64,000 nucleotides of DNA from Bacillus sp. HMF5848 (GCF_003944835.1 NZ_RWIV01000001.1:2589001-2653000), one strand, 5' to 3'. Positions 1-7,664 are shown, counted from the first letter of the stretch. Made by a program: numbers and translations. The notes: generated by a model not told the origin, from the letters alone.

Positions 1-232
1 ACCATTGAACAAGTTGTTTTGCTTCGGTTTCCGCTTTGTCTAAACTAAAATCAAGATGTTCAATTGTAACTCCCCCTCCACCATTTTCAACTTTATAATA
101 TTCTTAAAAAACGATAACCTCTTCAATTTTTTTAAATGGAACAGGTTGATGTGTTAGTTGATTGTTATTTATGTTGAAAGTTATGATGGCACCGATAAAA
201 ATCAAAATAAACGCGACTAAAAATTTTTTCAT
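1..232 (-). pseudogene. Small secreted/membrane protein gene with in-frame stop, runs off window edge
   Basis: A good Shine-Dalgarno (AAGGAGG) precedes an ATG at 232 that opens a typical signal sequence (MKKFLVAFILIFIGAII). After 42 codons a TAA at 104-106 interrupts the frame, yet the same frame stays open to the window edge and reads as sensible hydrophilic protein (EYYKVENGGG, then DFSLDKAETEAK). I read this as one gene broken by a nonsense change in a T-rich stretch rather than a 42-aa peptide. The family is not recognised and the 3' end lies outside the window. A sequencing error at the T run would also explain it. Confidence 0.5.
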
Positions 233-332
233 GCAAGCCTCCTTCATATTTCTAACTATTTACATTGATATAAAATGATATACCGAAACTGAACTTATTC
301 TCTTGTTAAGCATTTTCCTCCGTTAAAGCAAT

Positions 333-380
333 AAAAAAACGAGCTTCTATTAACTGGTTTAGTTTAATTATGCTCGTTTT
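333..380 (-). terminator. Rho-independent terminator of the 368-706 membrane ORF
   Basis: Inverted repeat AAAACGAGC / GCTCGTTTT around a 27-base loop. On the minus strand it is followed by seven T residues, and the left arm overlaps the last codons of the gene. Confidence 0.7.
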
Positions 381-706
381 AGGTTTCTAAATGATAAAAG
401 GCAAACAAATAACATTATTAGAGATAAAACAGCTATAAAAATTGCGGCGGTTAAAAAGCTTCCAACAATAAAATTTATACCATACCATTGACCTAATAGT
501 ATAATTGCAAAAATAAGTGCGTAATCAGCAGTAGCTTCTGTATAATTAACATATACAGTAATAAGGGCAGTAAGTAACGTAATTAACCAAAAGATAGAAT
601 AAAAGTCCGAGCGCCTGACCCCTGCTAGGATAAAGTACCAAAGTGCTAGCAGAAAAATCCCTTGAACTAATATTCCGAGGGGACAAATCTTTAATTGAAA
701 AAACAC
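368..706 (-). CDS. Truncated multi-pass membrane protein whose N-terminus comes from a dispersed repeat
   Basis: This 112-aa product is nearly all hydrophobic, with about three membrane spans. The body, from SDFYSIFW to the end, looks like the C-terminal part of a small integral membrane protein of unknown family. The first ~32 residues (including LALWYFILAGVRR) are translated from the end of the dispersed repeat at 611-895. The same peptide heads an unrelated reading frame at the second repeat copy. The native 5' end was therefore probably lost when the repeat joined here, and no convincing Shine-Dalgarno precedes the ATG. A terminator follows directly. It is most likely a gene remnant; expression is uncertain. 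Confidence 0.4.
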   Translation of the reverse strand: MFFQLKICPLGILVQGIFLLALWYFILAGVRRSDFYSIFWLITLLTALITVYVNYTEATADYALIFAIILLGQWYGINFIVGSFLTAAIFIAVLSLIMLFVCLLSFRNLKRA

Positions 707-895
707 TTAACACACATTGATACCATGTTATTCTAACTCTATCAACGCCATGCACTCAAACGTGGCTTGGAATGGTGTAGTAGTGTTTACTCGTAGCAAT
801 GCTCTTATTCATAAAGAATCTCGTGATAATACCTATTCTTTATGTAATATGCAGCAAAAGAACTAGTTAAAAAACAGGCGTTTCTTCAACATAAG
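611..895. repeat. Dispersed repeat family A, copy 1 of 3
   Basis: Begins GCGCCTGACCCCTGCTAGG and shares its first ~45 bases almost exactly with copies at 6922 and 16024. Similarity continues with more divergence (shared blocks ATGGTGTAGTAGTG, CTCGTRATAAT) to about 895, ending near TTTCTTCAAC. The stem TGCTAG/CTAGCA near the sharp end may fold. No transposase is encoded, so it looks like a non-autonomous element. This copy is the most diverged. Confidence 0.65.
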
Positions 896-1019
896 CCACC
901 TGCTTAATTGAACAAGATCTTTGATTTATAAGTCATCGTGTAGGGTGGAAAACTTCATTGTATCCTAATCTATATTCATAGAATAACTCTAAGACACTTG
1001 AGAGAGCAGAAGAATTCAA

Positions 1020-1811
1020 TTATTTTTCAGCGACAACCACACATAAATCTCCACCAGTATATGGGGAAAAATTATAGTCACTGTAAAATCCCCTTAACGT
1101 AAATCCTTCATTTTCCAATAGGTCCTTCATTTTATCAGGGTCACACGTAGCTTCAAAAGAAGTATTTACTGAAATCTTTGCATCTTGTGCTGATATATAC
1201 CTGTAATTAATCATGTTCATTAACCGTAGATTTTGATGGATACCTTTTATCTGTACCGTGGATAAAACCACTTCACCTGTTTTGGGATGAATTGCTTGTG
1301 AGGATATCCAAGGTCTTGTTTCCCCTTGAGGCACCACTTCAGCATCAAAATCAAAAGCAAAAACTCCTCCAACATCTAGGTGCTTAAATACAGAGTGAAA
1401 AACCTTTTTCCGATCTTCATCATTATAAATATATATCATAGAACAATTTGGTATTATTATTAGTGAAAATACTTCATTTAAGGAAAAATCTCGCATATCA
1501 CCTACAACTAATTTTGGAGTAAGACCATCATCTCCTAACTTTTCTTGTGCCATAAGTAACATATCCTTAGATATATCCATCCCTACTAAATCCTTATAGC
1601 CACTTTCAAACAAGTTCTTTAAAATTCTTCCGGTACCACACCCAATATCTAACACTTTTCCATTTTTTTCTTTTGCCAATTGAGTATAGAAAAAGAAGTC
1701 AGATGTATCTGTAATATTAACATCATATAAATTGTTCTCTCCATAAGAGCATTCTTCAACAGCTATGCCTTTTTCTATCAAACTTTTAGCGAAACCAAAA
1801 AACTTCTCCAT
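1020..1811 (-). CDS. Class I SAM-dependent methyltransferase
   Basis: The 263-aa protein has the Rossmann-type methyltransferase motif I VLDIGCGTGRI near residue 54, an acidic strand-2 end (LVGMDIS), motif GDMRDF near 105 and a post-motif stretch with PNCSMIYIY. It resembles the YjhP/UbiE-like small-molecule methyltransferases, but the substrate cannot be read from the sequence. The ATG at 1811 has AGAAGG nine bases upstream. It stands alone between decayed sequence and repeats, so it may be part of the accessory zone. Assignment to the superfamily is secure, to a reaction it is not. Confidence 0.85.
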   Translation of the reverse strand: MEKFFGFAKSLIEKGIAVEECSYGENNLYDVNITDTSDFFFYTQLAKEKNGKVLDIGCGTGRILKNLFESGYKDLVGMDISKDMLLMAQEKLGDDGLTPKLVVGDMRDFSLNEVFSLIIIPNCSMIYIYNDEDRKKVFHSVFKHLDVGGVFAFDFDAEVVPQGETRPWISSQAIHPKTGEVVLSTVQIKGIHQNLRLMNMINYRYISAQDAKISVNTSFEATCDPDKMKDLLENEGFTLRGFYSDYNFSPYTGGDLCVVVAEK

Positions 1812-1929
1812 TTGTATACCTTCTTTTGCTCATATTTTCAATTTTTAAGTGGACAACTTCACAATATCAAAAATCTTAATGGTAAAATCATACCAGATTA
1901 CATCATATTTACGTTTATGTTTTCAGTAA

Positions 1930-2019
1930 TTATGGAGCGCAGTTAATTCTACAACGCATTAAAAGCTCGTCCTTTAACTTTTCGTTAATAATCTCTTCGT
2001 AAACACCTATTTTAAGCAT
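1930..2019 (-). pseudogene. 5' fragment of a possible DUF3427-type helicase gene, copy 1
   Basis: A 29-codon frame begins MLKIGVYEEIINEKLKDEL at 2019 and then runs out into unrelated residues and a TAA. The opening resembles what I recall for the N-terminus of DEAD-box helicase proteins with a DUF3427 domain; that link is inference. A second copy with its leader is at 9161-9208, so the 5' end of one gene survives twice while the rest is gone. Confidence 0.35.
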
Positions 2020-2150
2020 AATGTCTCTTCGCCTTATAACATACTGTTAATTTCCATATATGTGGAAGGAAGTCCTGCAAGATTATGTGAAACTTTGACG
2101 ATAATTGTTTTGTTGGGGTTACGAAGTCAAAGAAAAAACTCCAGAATGAT
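1953..2150. repeat. Direct repeat B, copy 1 (pairs with 9141-9335)
   Basis: About 200 bases match 9141-9335 at roughly 80-85 percent by eye, with shared blocks such as TTTTCGTTAATAATCTCTTC and TTTCCATATATGTGGAAGGA. It covers the leader and first codons of a decayed minus-strand gene plus the terminator of whatever lay upstream. Confidence 0.75.
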
Positions 2151-2158
2151 CTGGAGTA
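2134..2158 (-). terminator. Terminator of the decayed gene at 2182-2541
   Basis: Stem ACTCCAGA / TCTGGAGT with a four-base loop, followed on the minus strand by six T residues. Confidence 0.7.
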
Positions 2159-2181
2159 AAAGTCATTTTACAAGAATTGAA

Positions 2182-2541
2182 TTAACCAAGCATAAATTTC
2201 GAACGGTTCCGATCATACCAATCATTATACATAAAGTATTTAACTTCATCTTTTACAGGTATATAGAACACTTTATTTGTTTCAACAGCCAAACACCAAA
2301 GCTCTTGGTATTCAATTTCCCTTTTATTAATAACAAAAATTCGTACTATTACTTATTGTTTCATCGATTTTAGTTGCTGTGACAAGTACAGATGGTCTAG
2401 GTTCGATGAACAAGGTTATAATTCTGAGGAACCTGAAATTGCTAAAACTCCAGATACTTGTATATCATCTTGCTTAATATGTAACAAATGCTTTTTAACT
2501 TTTGATAATGTTTGTTGATTGCCAGCGATTTGATCAGATTA
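2182..2541 (-). pseudogene. Frameshifted remnant of an unknown protein gene
   Basis: On the minus strand three consecutive frames give protein-like text: DQIAGNQQTLSKVKKHLL, then FIEPRPSVLVTATKIDET, then INKREIEYQELWCLAVET, ending at a stop at 2182-2184. A stop and a one-base slip separate the pieces. A terminator hairpin lies 25 bases downstream, as expected for a once-functional gene. The 5' part is missing beyond about 2541. The family is not recognised. The 103-aa plus-strand frame over the same bases is a shadow. Confidence 0.5.
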
Positions 2542-2726
2542 TGTATATATAATACAATGACAATGACTTTTTGTGTAAAAATCATTGTGACCTTTTTTAG
2601 TTATACGCCAAAGAATTAATTTTTATAAAATCCCCCTTCTTTCAAGTATCTTTCTGAACTATTATTAAATTAAATAGGCTTATTACAATATTTCTAGAAA
2701 ATAAGTGACATAAAAAGAGGAGGAAC

Positions 2727-2759
2727 ATGTTGAGTTACATATGCATATTGCAACGATAG
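2727..2759 (+). CDS. Possible 10-aa leader peptide
   Basis: A near-perfect Shine-Dalgarno (GAGGAGG) sits three to four bases before ATG and a ten-codon frame (MLSYICILQR, TAG). It lies 110 bases upstream of the membrane protein at 2869 on the same strand. It could be a regulatory leader or simply the 5' scrap of a lost gene. Only the SD and the frame support it. Confidence 0.25.
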   Translation: MLSYICILQR

Positions 2760-2868
2760 AGTAGCAAGTTAGTAACCAACTAAGGAATTACTTTTTTTAC
2801 AAGAATATGATCCATGTGGCAGCCGCTTTTAAATGCTCAATTCCTGTCAACGATAAAGGAGAATGAAC

Positions 2869-3348
2869 ATGATGCAACTGATAAATAAGATACTCCCTAA
2901 AAACATCAACAATACCTATAGAGGGCAAAAAATAGCGCTTTATGTCTTTTATATTTTGACTGCCGTAACCATTTGGAGAAGCCAACATCACCTATTTGCG
3001 TTAGACGGTGGTGCGCAATCAATTGCAACGATTCCGCTCGATTCATTTACCGATGCCGGCGCAGCAGCGGTTATTGGTGTGTTCAGTCTATGGGGGCTGT
3101 CTCAGTTGATCATTGGTATTTTATACTTTATTGTATCCTTAAGATACCGTTCCTTAGTTCCTTTAATGTACCTGTTGGTGGTATTTGAATACTTAGTAAG
3201 AGCAACATATATCTCCTCAGTAAAGCCAATACCTACGGCGGGAACAGCTCCTGGAGCAGCAGCTAATGTACCAGTTATTATTATTGCTGTTGTCATGTTT
3301 GTCCTATCATTATTAGAACCAAAAATCAAGTCCAAGGGTAAACAATAA
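2869..3348 (+). CDS. Four-span integral membrane protein of unknown function
   Basis: The product has about four hydrophobic segments: YVFYILTAVTIW, AAVIGVFSLWGLSQLIIGIL, YLLVVFEYLVRAT and VPVIIIAVVMFVLSLL. A short charged tail follows. I recognise no family with confidence; it is like small uncharacterised DUF4345/DoxX-size membrane proteins. Three ATGs cluster at 2863, 2869 and 2872. AAAGGAG ends at 2861, so 2869 is the best spaced (7 bases). A bidirectional terminator follows. Confidence 0.7.
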   Translation: MMQLINKILPKNINNTYRGQKIALYVFYILTAVTIWRSQHHLFALDGGAQSIATIPLDSFTDAGAAAVIGVFSLWGLSQLIIGILYFIVSLRYRSLVPLMYLLVVFEYLVRATYISSVKPIPTAGTAPGAAANVPVIIIAVVMFVLSLLEPKIKSKGKQ

Positions 3349-3378
3349 TAAGAAATATCATTATTAAACTTATACAGA

Positions 3379-3409
3379 AGAAACCCTAGCAAAAACTAGG
3401 GTTTCTTCT
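3379..3409. terminator. Bidirectional terminator between convergent genes
   Basis: Perfect stem GAAACCCTAG / CTAGGGTTTC around AAAAA, between the stop at 3348 and the convergent stop at 3418. Confidence 0.75.
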
Positions 3410-3417
3410 ATTTTCAC

Positions 3418-3939
3418 TTATTTTAATCTTTCAATATGATCGAGCGAGCCCTTTGCCTCATGCGTGTTCGTCCATACGGAATACTCACGTACAAAGATAG
3501 GCATACATACTTCAACGTCCATTTGATAGTTTGATAGTACATCAACTTGTCTTGCTATTGAGGAACCGTTATAAACTGAAAGAGCCACTTTATAGTTTCT
3601 ATCAATTTGACGAACTCTTTCTCTCATCAATTCACACCCTTTTTCGGGTATGTCCTCGTACATGGAGATTTTGTTTAGATCCTTGATTTGTTTAAACTGA
3701 TTGGCGATACGAAGTAGCTCTTCATCTTTTAAAACAAAGAGTCCTATCATGATGAGTGCATCTTCTAGCATGTGCTCAATTGTCGGGATCCAAATTGCAG
3801 TCGGGGTTTTAACTCCATGTGGTGTGAGAATCCATTTCGGTACACTGTTTTCGATAAGCTGCATGCTATAGTCTGGCATAATTCCACCCTCATACGGATG
3901 CGCCTGGCCAATTAATATTTGCGCTGTCGTTGTACCCAT
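3418..3939 (-). CDS. Conserved-looking hypothetical protein coupled to ykqA-like gene
   Basis: A 173-aa soluble protein without signal peptide or membrane span. The N-terminus GQAHPYEGGI followed by LIENSVPKWIL is distinctive, but I cannot place it in a family. Its Shine-Dalgarno GGAGG lies inside the last codons of the upstream cyclotransferase gene, whose stop is only two bases before this ATG. The two are therefore almost certainly co-transcribed and translationally coupled, which hints at a shared role. It ends at the bidirectional terminator. Confidence 0.7.
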   Translation of the reverse strand: MGTTTAQILIGQAHPYEGGIMPDYSMQLIENSVPKWILTPHGVKTPTAIWIPTIEHMLEDALIMIGLFVLKDEELLRIANQFKQIKDLNKISMYEDIPEKGCELMRERVRQIDRNYKVALSVYNGSSIARQVDVLSNYQMDVEVCMPIFVREYSVWTNTHEAKGSLDHIERLK

Positions 3940-3940
3940 T

Positions 3941-4804
3941 TTATCTACCTCCTTGGTTGGTCATTAAAGTTTCCTTAACATAGGTTTGAAGCACCATAAG
4001 ATATTGTTCACTCACATAACCCGTGCCACCACGAATGATCTCCTGCATGTAATGGTCTGGCGGCGCCGTTTCTGCCTCTTTATCAACGACTGTAAAAGTC
4101 AGTACATTTTTTAATAATAATCCGTTATATTCTACTTCTATAAACGCTGGTCGGTAGCAACCGGCCTTGACACCTTCGCGTCCATATAAATAGTCCAGTG
4201 CATCGGCAGTGATGTCATATAGTTTTCCTTCTACAACGCCGCCTTCCTCGACAATATCAGCACGCCCTCCATCAAGTGCTTTTCTCGTAAACCGTAATGT
4301 GTATCCATGTAATTTACCGGACCCGATTACATTTTGAAAATAATGATGAACGTTTTGCTTTTTAAAGCGAACATCATCCATGCAGCTGCCGTATGCGAAA
4401 TATACAATCTTTGAATGGGAATTTTCGAATTGATACAGCTTCCAATCCCCACTCAGAATATGTTTTTTTACTAAACTACTGTTACTAGCTACATAGACAA
4501 AAGCAGTAAAAGACCCTTTGTCTGTATAAACTGTTTGTTCGATTCGTTCATACAGGTTGTTAGTGCCACCAGGTATATATCCTTCTAAGTGGTCTAGCCT
4601 TTTTAAATCGGCATCACTAACAGCGTAAAGCTCACCATACACGCGATCAAGTTGGCTCTGTTTCATAGCTGGGTAGCCGTATCCTGTATCGAACAGTGCG
4701 CCATCTGTCCAGCACTGCTCCGCTAAACATGTAGCACCATCAAGAAGCCGGGCATTCCCCTCACCTTTACGTAACGTGCCGTATACAAATACTTTCATCA
4801 TCAT
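3941..4804 (-). CDS. ykqA: Two-domain gamma-glutamylcyclotransferase-like protein (YkqA type)
   Basis: The 287-aa protein carries two cyclotransferase folds. The first (about 1-125) starts with FVYGTLRKGEGN, the YGTL loop of the gamma-glutamylamine cyclotransferase/AIG2 family, and has LDHLEGY near residue 78. The second (about 130-275) has FAYGSCM, and VVEGKLYDI followed by LYGREG. B. subtilis YkqA has this same double arrangement and similar length. Such enzymes release 5-oxoproline from gamma-glutamyl compounds, but the substrate here is unknown. Three ATGs in a row; the first (4804) is best spaced from GGAGGAG. It leads a two-gene unit with the 3418-3939 gene. Confidence 0.8.
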   Translation of the reverse strand: MMMKVFVYGTLRKGEGNARLLDGATCLAEQCWTDGALFDTGYGYPAMKQSQLDRVYGELYAVSDADLKRLDHLEGYIPGGTNNLYERIEQTVYTDKGSFTAFVYVASNSSLVKKHILSGDWKLYQFENSHSKIVYFAYGSCMDDVRFKKQNVHHYFQNVIGSGKLHGYTLRFTRKALDGGRADIVEEGGVVEGKLYDITADALDYLYGREGVKAGCYRPAFIEVEYNGLLLKNVLTFTVVDKEAETAPPDHYMQEIIRGGTGYVSEQYLMVLQTYVKETLMTNQGGR

Positions 4805-4843
4805 GAATCACTCCTCCAACTGTGATACTTATAATATAAAACG

Positions 4844-4869
4844 AAAAGGTTGGGATTCCCCCAACCTTT
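4844..4869 (-). terminator. Terminator of the TPR-winged-helix gene
   Basis: Stem AAAGGTTGGG / CCCAACCTTT, with TTTTCGTTTT following on the minus strand. Confidence 0.75.
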
Positions 4870-4871
4870 CC

Positions 4872-5789
4872 TTACAGTGTTTTTGTTATATTAACAGGAA
4901 TGGGGCATATCCAACGGTAGCCCACTCCTCTTTTATTTGTGATTATCTTGTCTTTACTTTCTGGTAGGCACTTCCTTACCTTTCCTCTAATCTTTGATAT
5001 ATGTGATTTAATTGTATTAACTTCAGGTTCCTCGTCAATTTCCCATATGTTAAAAAGCTCATCTATGCTTACAACTTTATAATCTCTTTCTACTAAGTAA
5101 GCTAATATTTCTGCTTCTTTTCTTTCTAGACTCACTGTATCTATCGGACCAGAAAAGCTAGAATGATAAGGTCGTACGTCCAGAGTAGCTACTTCATTAA
5201 CATCCTCATCCTTCAAAGATTCTGCGGCCTTGGCCGTTATCAAATGCGTCACCCCATCTGCATATCGAACCATCATCGTATAATGTCCATTTTGAGTAAC
5301 CAGGCTTTCCACCTCATTGATTTCATTAGTGAAATTTTTCCCTTTGTCGGCCTCAATAGCTTTATGTAAGTAGTTTTTTGCCCATCCTTCTTCTTTTAGA
5401 TAATAGTAAGCTTTAGACATAGTGGCATAGGAACGGAATAGTTTCGTTTCCTCTAAAGTCTGTTCAACAGCTTTTGAAAAAAATTCTATACTGTCGTTAT
5501 AATCTTTATTTTCATAGCAAATATGTCCTAAACGATACAACGCCTCTGCATGATGAGGGAAAAGCTCTAATACTTCTTTAAACATATATGCAGCATTATT
5601 TAAATTCATGTATCTCAGCTTTTCATCACTACCACTACGAGTCATTAAGTTAGCAAGTTTCATTTTATATTCAATGTTATCGGGTTCCTTAGCCAATAAG
5701 TTTCGATACAATTTAATGCCTTGAACTAGCCACACAGATTCTTTTATTACACCCTCACGTTTTTTCCAATTTACTAATTCATTGTTCAA
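4872..5789 (-). CDS. TPR-repeat protein with C-terminal OmpR-type winged helix
   Basis: The N-terminal half (about 20-165) is helical with tetratricopeptide features, e.g. AEALYRLGHICYENKDYND then IEFFSKAVEQ. The C-terminal ~95 residues form an OmpR/PhoB-type DNA-binding domain: EAEILAYLVE, then VNTIKSHISKIRGKVR, ending NKRGVGYRW. No receiver domain is present, so this is not a response regulator. The TPR part presumably senses a protein or ligand, as in SARP- or HilA-like regulators, by analogy only. GGAGTG stands eight bases before a TTG at 5789, which I prefer to the GTG nine bases further up. Target genes are unknown. Confidence 0.8.
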   Translation of the reverse strand: MNNELVNWKKREGVIKESVWLVQGIKLYRNLLAKEPDNIEYKMKLANLMTRSGSDEKLRYMNLNNAAYMFKEVLELFPHHAEALYRLGHICYENKDYNDSIEFFSKAVEQTLEETKLFRSYATMSKAYYYLKEEGWAKNYLHKAIEADKGKNFTNEINEVESLVTQNGHYTMMVRYADGVTHLITAKAAESLKDEDVNEVATLDVRPYHSSFSGPIDTVSLERKEAEILAYLVERDYKVVSIDELFNIWEIDEEPEVNTIKSHISKIRGKVRKCLPESKDKIITNKRGVGYRWICPIPVNITKTL

Positions 5790-5873
5790 TTGAAACACTC
5801 CATTTTACAATAGGTTAGGTATGCATGCTAGTAAGACTAGATATCCCTAAAGCTAAATTTTCTTATCTTAGTA

Positions 5874-6341
5874 TTAATAAAGAGCATCAACAAGTGTTTG
5901 TAACTCATCATGCTTTTCACTCAATAGTTCGAAGCTACTTTTATTGAACACTTTAAACTTAATTCCTTTGTTGTTAAAAACATTTTTATTAATAAAATCT
6001 AAGTTTGCTGTTGTTCTTACAGGATTATATTCTATTCCCTTTTTGTCTTTATAATAATGTATAACTAAAAATAATACATCGTTGTCACTATCACAAAGTT
6101 TGTTTAGCAACACATATTGTCCCACTAACAACTTCGCCATGTTCCCTGAATCAATTTCAATAAGAATTTCTTTATTACCTAGTTTAATAGAGTTGTCAAC
6201 AGAAATAGATACTTTCTGATCCTCACTTATAAATGGGGCACATTTTCCGTTAAGTGCATTCGCACCATATTTGGTTATAAAGTACTCTTTGAACTTCTTT
6301 TCATTGCTACCAGCAACGCTTTTGATCGCTTTATCACTCAT
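5874..6341 (-). CDS. Possible PD-(D/E)XK-fold protein, third gene of a small cassette
   Basis: A soluble protein of about 155 aa. The segment SVDNSIKLGNKEILIEID followed by SGNMAKLLVGQY has the shape of a restriction-endonuclease core: an acidic residue on one strand, then E-x-D and a helix. FLVIHYYKDKKG may be the next strand. This is a fold guess, not a recognised family. GAGGAG is eight bases before the ATG at 6341, favoured over the GTG nine bases upstream. It lies 22 bases after the 104-aa gene on the same strand and is the part of the cassette not shared with the second copy at 9.8 kb. Confidence 0.6.
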   Translation of the reverse strand: MSDKAIKSVAGSNEKKFKEYFITKYGANALNGKCAPFISEDQKVSISVDNSIKLGNKEILIEIDSGNMAKLLVGQYVLLNKLCDSDNDVLFLVIHYYKDKKGIEYNPVRTTANLDFINKNVFNNKGIKFKVFNKSSFELLSEKHDELQTLVDALY

Positions 6342-6362
6342 CGTTAACACTCCTCAGTTGTG

Positions 6363-6677
6363 TTATACCTCTTCAGTAAATGGGTAGTACTCTTTACTTC
6401 CTATCCCTCTCTCATGCATTCTCTTAATATACTTCACCTCAGATTCCAATTGCTCTAGTGGATCTTGAGAGACATATTCGGAATTCAGATTGGCGGCTCG
6501 TTCAACGTCAAAGCGAAAAATGTATTTCTTATTTCCAATAACATACTCAACAATGAAGTCATCTAATTTCTGATTCCAATGAAACTGCGAAATCTTAAGG
6601 GATTTCCTACTATACTCTGGCTGGATTTGAATACTGTTAAAGAGTTCTTGTAACTTGACCTCGATTGAATTTGTCAT
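6363..6677 (-). CDS. 104-aa hypothetical protein, paralogue of 9813-10139
   Basis: Starts MTNSIEVKLQELFNSIQI and contains QFHWNQKLDDFIVEYV followed by IGNKKYIFRFDVE, with no membrane segment. A near-identical 108-aa paralogue lies at 9813-10139; they differ at scattered residues and at the C-terminus (FTEEV here). GGAGGAG precedes the ATG and overlaps the TGA of the upstream 51-aa ORF, so the two are coupled. Conservation of the frame between the two copies argues that it is a real protein. Function unknown; a small adaptor, immunity or antitoxin role is only a guess from size and context. Confidence 0.7.
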   Translation of the reverse strand: MTNSIEVKLQELFNSIQIQPEYSRKSLKISQFHWNQKLDDFIVEYVIGNKKYIFRFDVERAANLNSEYVSQDPLEQLESEVKYIKRMHERGIGSKEYYPFTEEV

Positions 6678-6916
6678 TTTCGTTCACTCCTCCAATAGAT
6701 GGTGATGAAATAAATGTGACTTTATTATTAAATCCGCCTGATGACTAATCACTACAAGCTCGAACAGCTGCTGATAGAAATTGAGCCATTGTTTTAGTGG
6801 TTTTTTGGGTAGGTATATTAGTCGGCACAGTGTTTCCATCTTTGTTATGTAAGTAATTGTATCCTTTTATCATTATACAGCATTTACCAAATATTCTATC
6901 TAATAAAAAACCCCAA
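6366..6916. repeat. Segmental duplication C, copy 1 (pairs with 9832-10376)
   Basis: About 545 bases match 9832-10376 at over 90 percent by eye, covering the 51-aa and 104/108-aa genes and their promoter region. Similarity stops inside AAAAAACCCCA. In copy 2 that is the T-tail and stem of the terminator of the 354-aa gene; here the stem is cut off and dispersed repeat A follows within a few bases. Confidence 0.85.
6684..6839 (-). CDS. 51-aa small protein overlapping the 104-aa gene leader, copy 1
   Basis: The frame METLCRLIYLPKKPLKQW runs to a TGA embedded in the Shine-Dalgarno of the next gene. The second copy at 10146-10301 differs at codons AAT/GAT and TTC/TAC (similar residues) and CTG/TTG and TTC/TTT (silent). 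The alternative frame acquires a stop in copy 2. This pattern supports real coding. The ATG at 6839 lacks a nearby SD; AAAGGATACA upstream would instead suit an ATT start eight codons earlier. Basic, with leucine-rich and HHH segments; function unknown. Confidence 0.55.
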   Translation of the reverse strand: METLCRLIYLPKKPLKQWLNFYQQLFELVVISHQADLIIKSHLFHHHLLEE

Positions 6917-6921
6917 AAAAC

Positions 6922-7200
6922 ACGCCTGACCCCTGCTAGGATAAAGTACCAAAGTGCTAGCAAAAAATCCCCTTGAACTGTTCATCCAAGGAGATAAGAT
7001 ATTAAACATTTTATTATTCCGTGCATACGAATCGCTACTTTAAATCTCAGTTGACTAAACACTCAACATTACTATGATGTTGATCGTAGAAGTATGGTGT
7101 AGTGGTTTTTAAATACTATTCTTAAAAAAGTCCTCGTAAAATACCTATTATTTATTGATTAGTATTCTTGGACTGCGTAGTAAAAAATAGCTATACACAG
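6922..7200. repeat. Dispersed repeat family A, copy 2 of 3
   Basis: Begins ACGCCTGACCCCTGCTAGG and matches copy 3 (16024) through blocks such as ACTAAACACTCAACATTACT and TATGGTGTAGTGG. It abuts the truncated end of segmental duplication C and lies upstream of the ArsR-type gene. Reading inward from it gives a spurious ORF that begins LALWYFILAGVRR. Confidence 0.75.
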
Positions 7201-7310
7201 TTTTAACTTTACCCTTCCGCTACCCGAGTTTCATCTTAACCCTAAATACAAAATAAATTGAAAGACTCACAAAAGTTGAATAAGCGATTAATTCGAGGTA
7301 AAATAAAAAT

Positions 7311-7628
7311 ATGAAATTACTATATCATCCACCTATCGAATCAATACCCTATACAAAAGTGCTTCACGCATTAAGTGAACCAAATCGCATTCGAATCATT
7401 CGATGTCTAAATGAAAGTGGCGAAAATAATTGTACTGCTTACTCTATAGAATTAATGCTGAATAAATCTACAGTGTCTCATCATATAAAGATACTTCGAG
7501 AAGCAGGATTAATAGAAGGGAGAATTGAAGGAAAAGAACATATTTATTCTCTACGCAAAGACGAGATAAATAAAAAATTCCCCGGCCTCCTTAATTCTGT
7601 ATTTTCAGTAAACGAGGAAGATATATAG
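7311..7628 (+). CDS. ArsR-family winged-helix transcriptional regulator
   Basis: The 105-aa protein has the ArsR fold: VLHALSEPNRIRIIRCL (helix 1-2), LMLNKSTVSHHIKILREA (helix-turn-helix with the SxHIKxLxEA recognition helix) and a wing GLIEGRIEGKEHIYSL. Only two cysteines, at CLNESGENNC, flank the first helices, so a thiol-based redox switch is possible but a metal site of the CxC type is not evident. GAGGT lies about 13 bases before the ATG. Directly downstream on the same strand are a quinone reductase and a peroxiredoxin behind their own promoter and a palindromic operator, which this protein plausibly binds. Confidence 0.85.
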   Translation: MKLLYHPPIESIPYTKVLHALSEPNRIRIIRCLNESGENNCTAYSIELMLNKSTVSHHIKILREAGLIEGRIEGKEHIYSLRKDEINKKFPGLLNSVFSVNEEDI

Positions 7629-7664
7629 AACATGTGGAGTTATTCCGCATGTTCTTTTTTATTT
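7626..7664 (+). terminator. Terminator of the ArsR-type gene
   Basis: Stem GAACATGTGGA / TCCGCATGTTC with loop GTTAT, followed by TTTTTTATTTTTT. Confidence 0.8.

Noticed and set aside
2062-2373. 103-aa plus-strand frame
   Set aside because: No SD, odd composition, and it lies opposite a decayed minus-strand gene whose pieces read as sensible protein.
6745-6963. 72-aa minus-strand frame beginning LALWYFILAG
   Set aside because: Its start comes from dispersed repeat A and its end overlaps the better supported 51-aa gene in another frame; in duplication copy 2 the corresponding frame has a stop.
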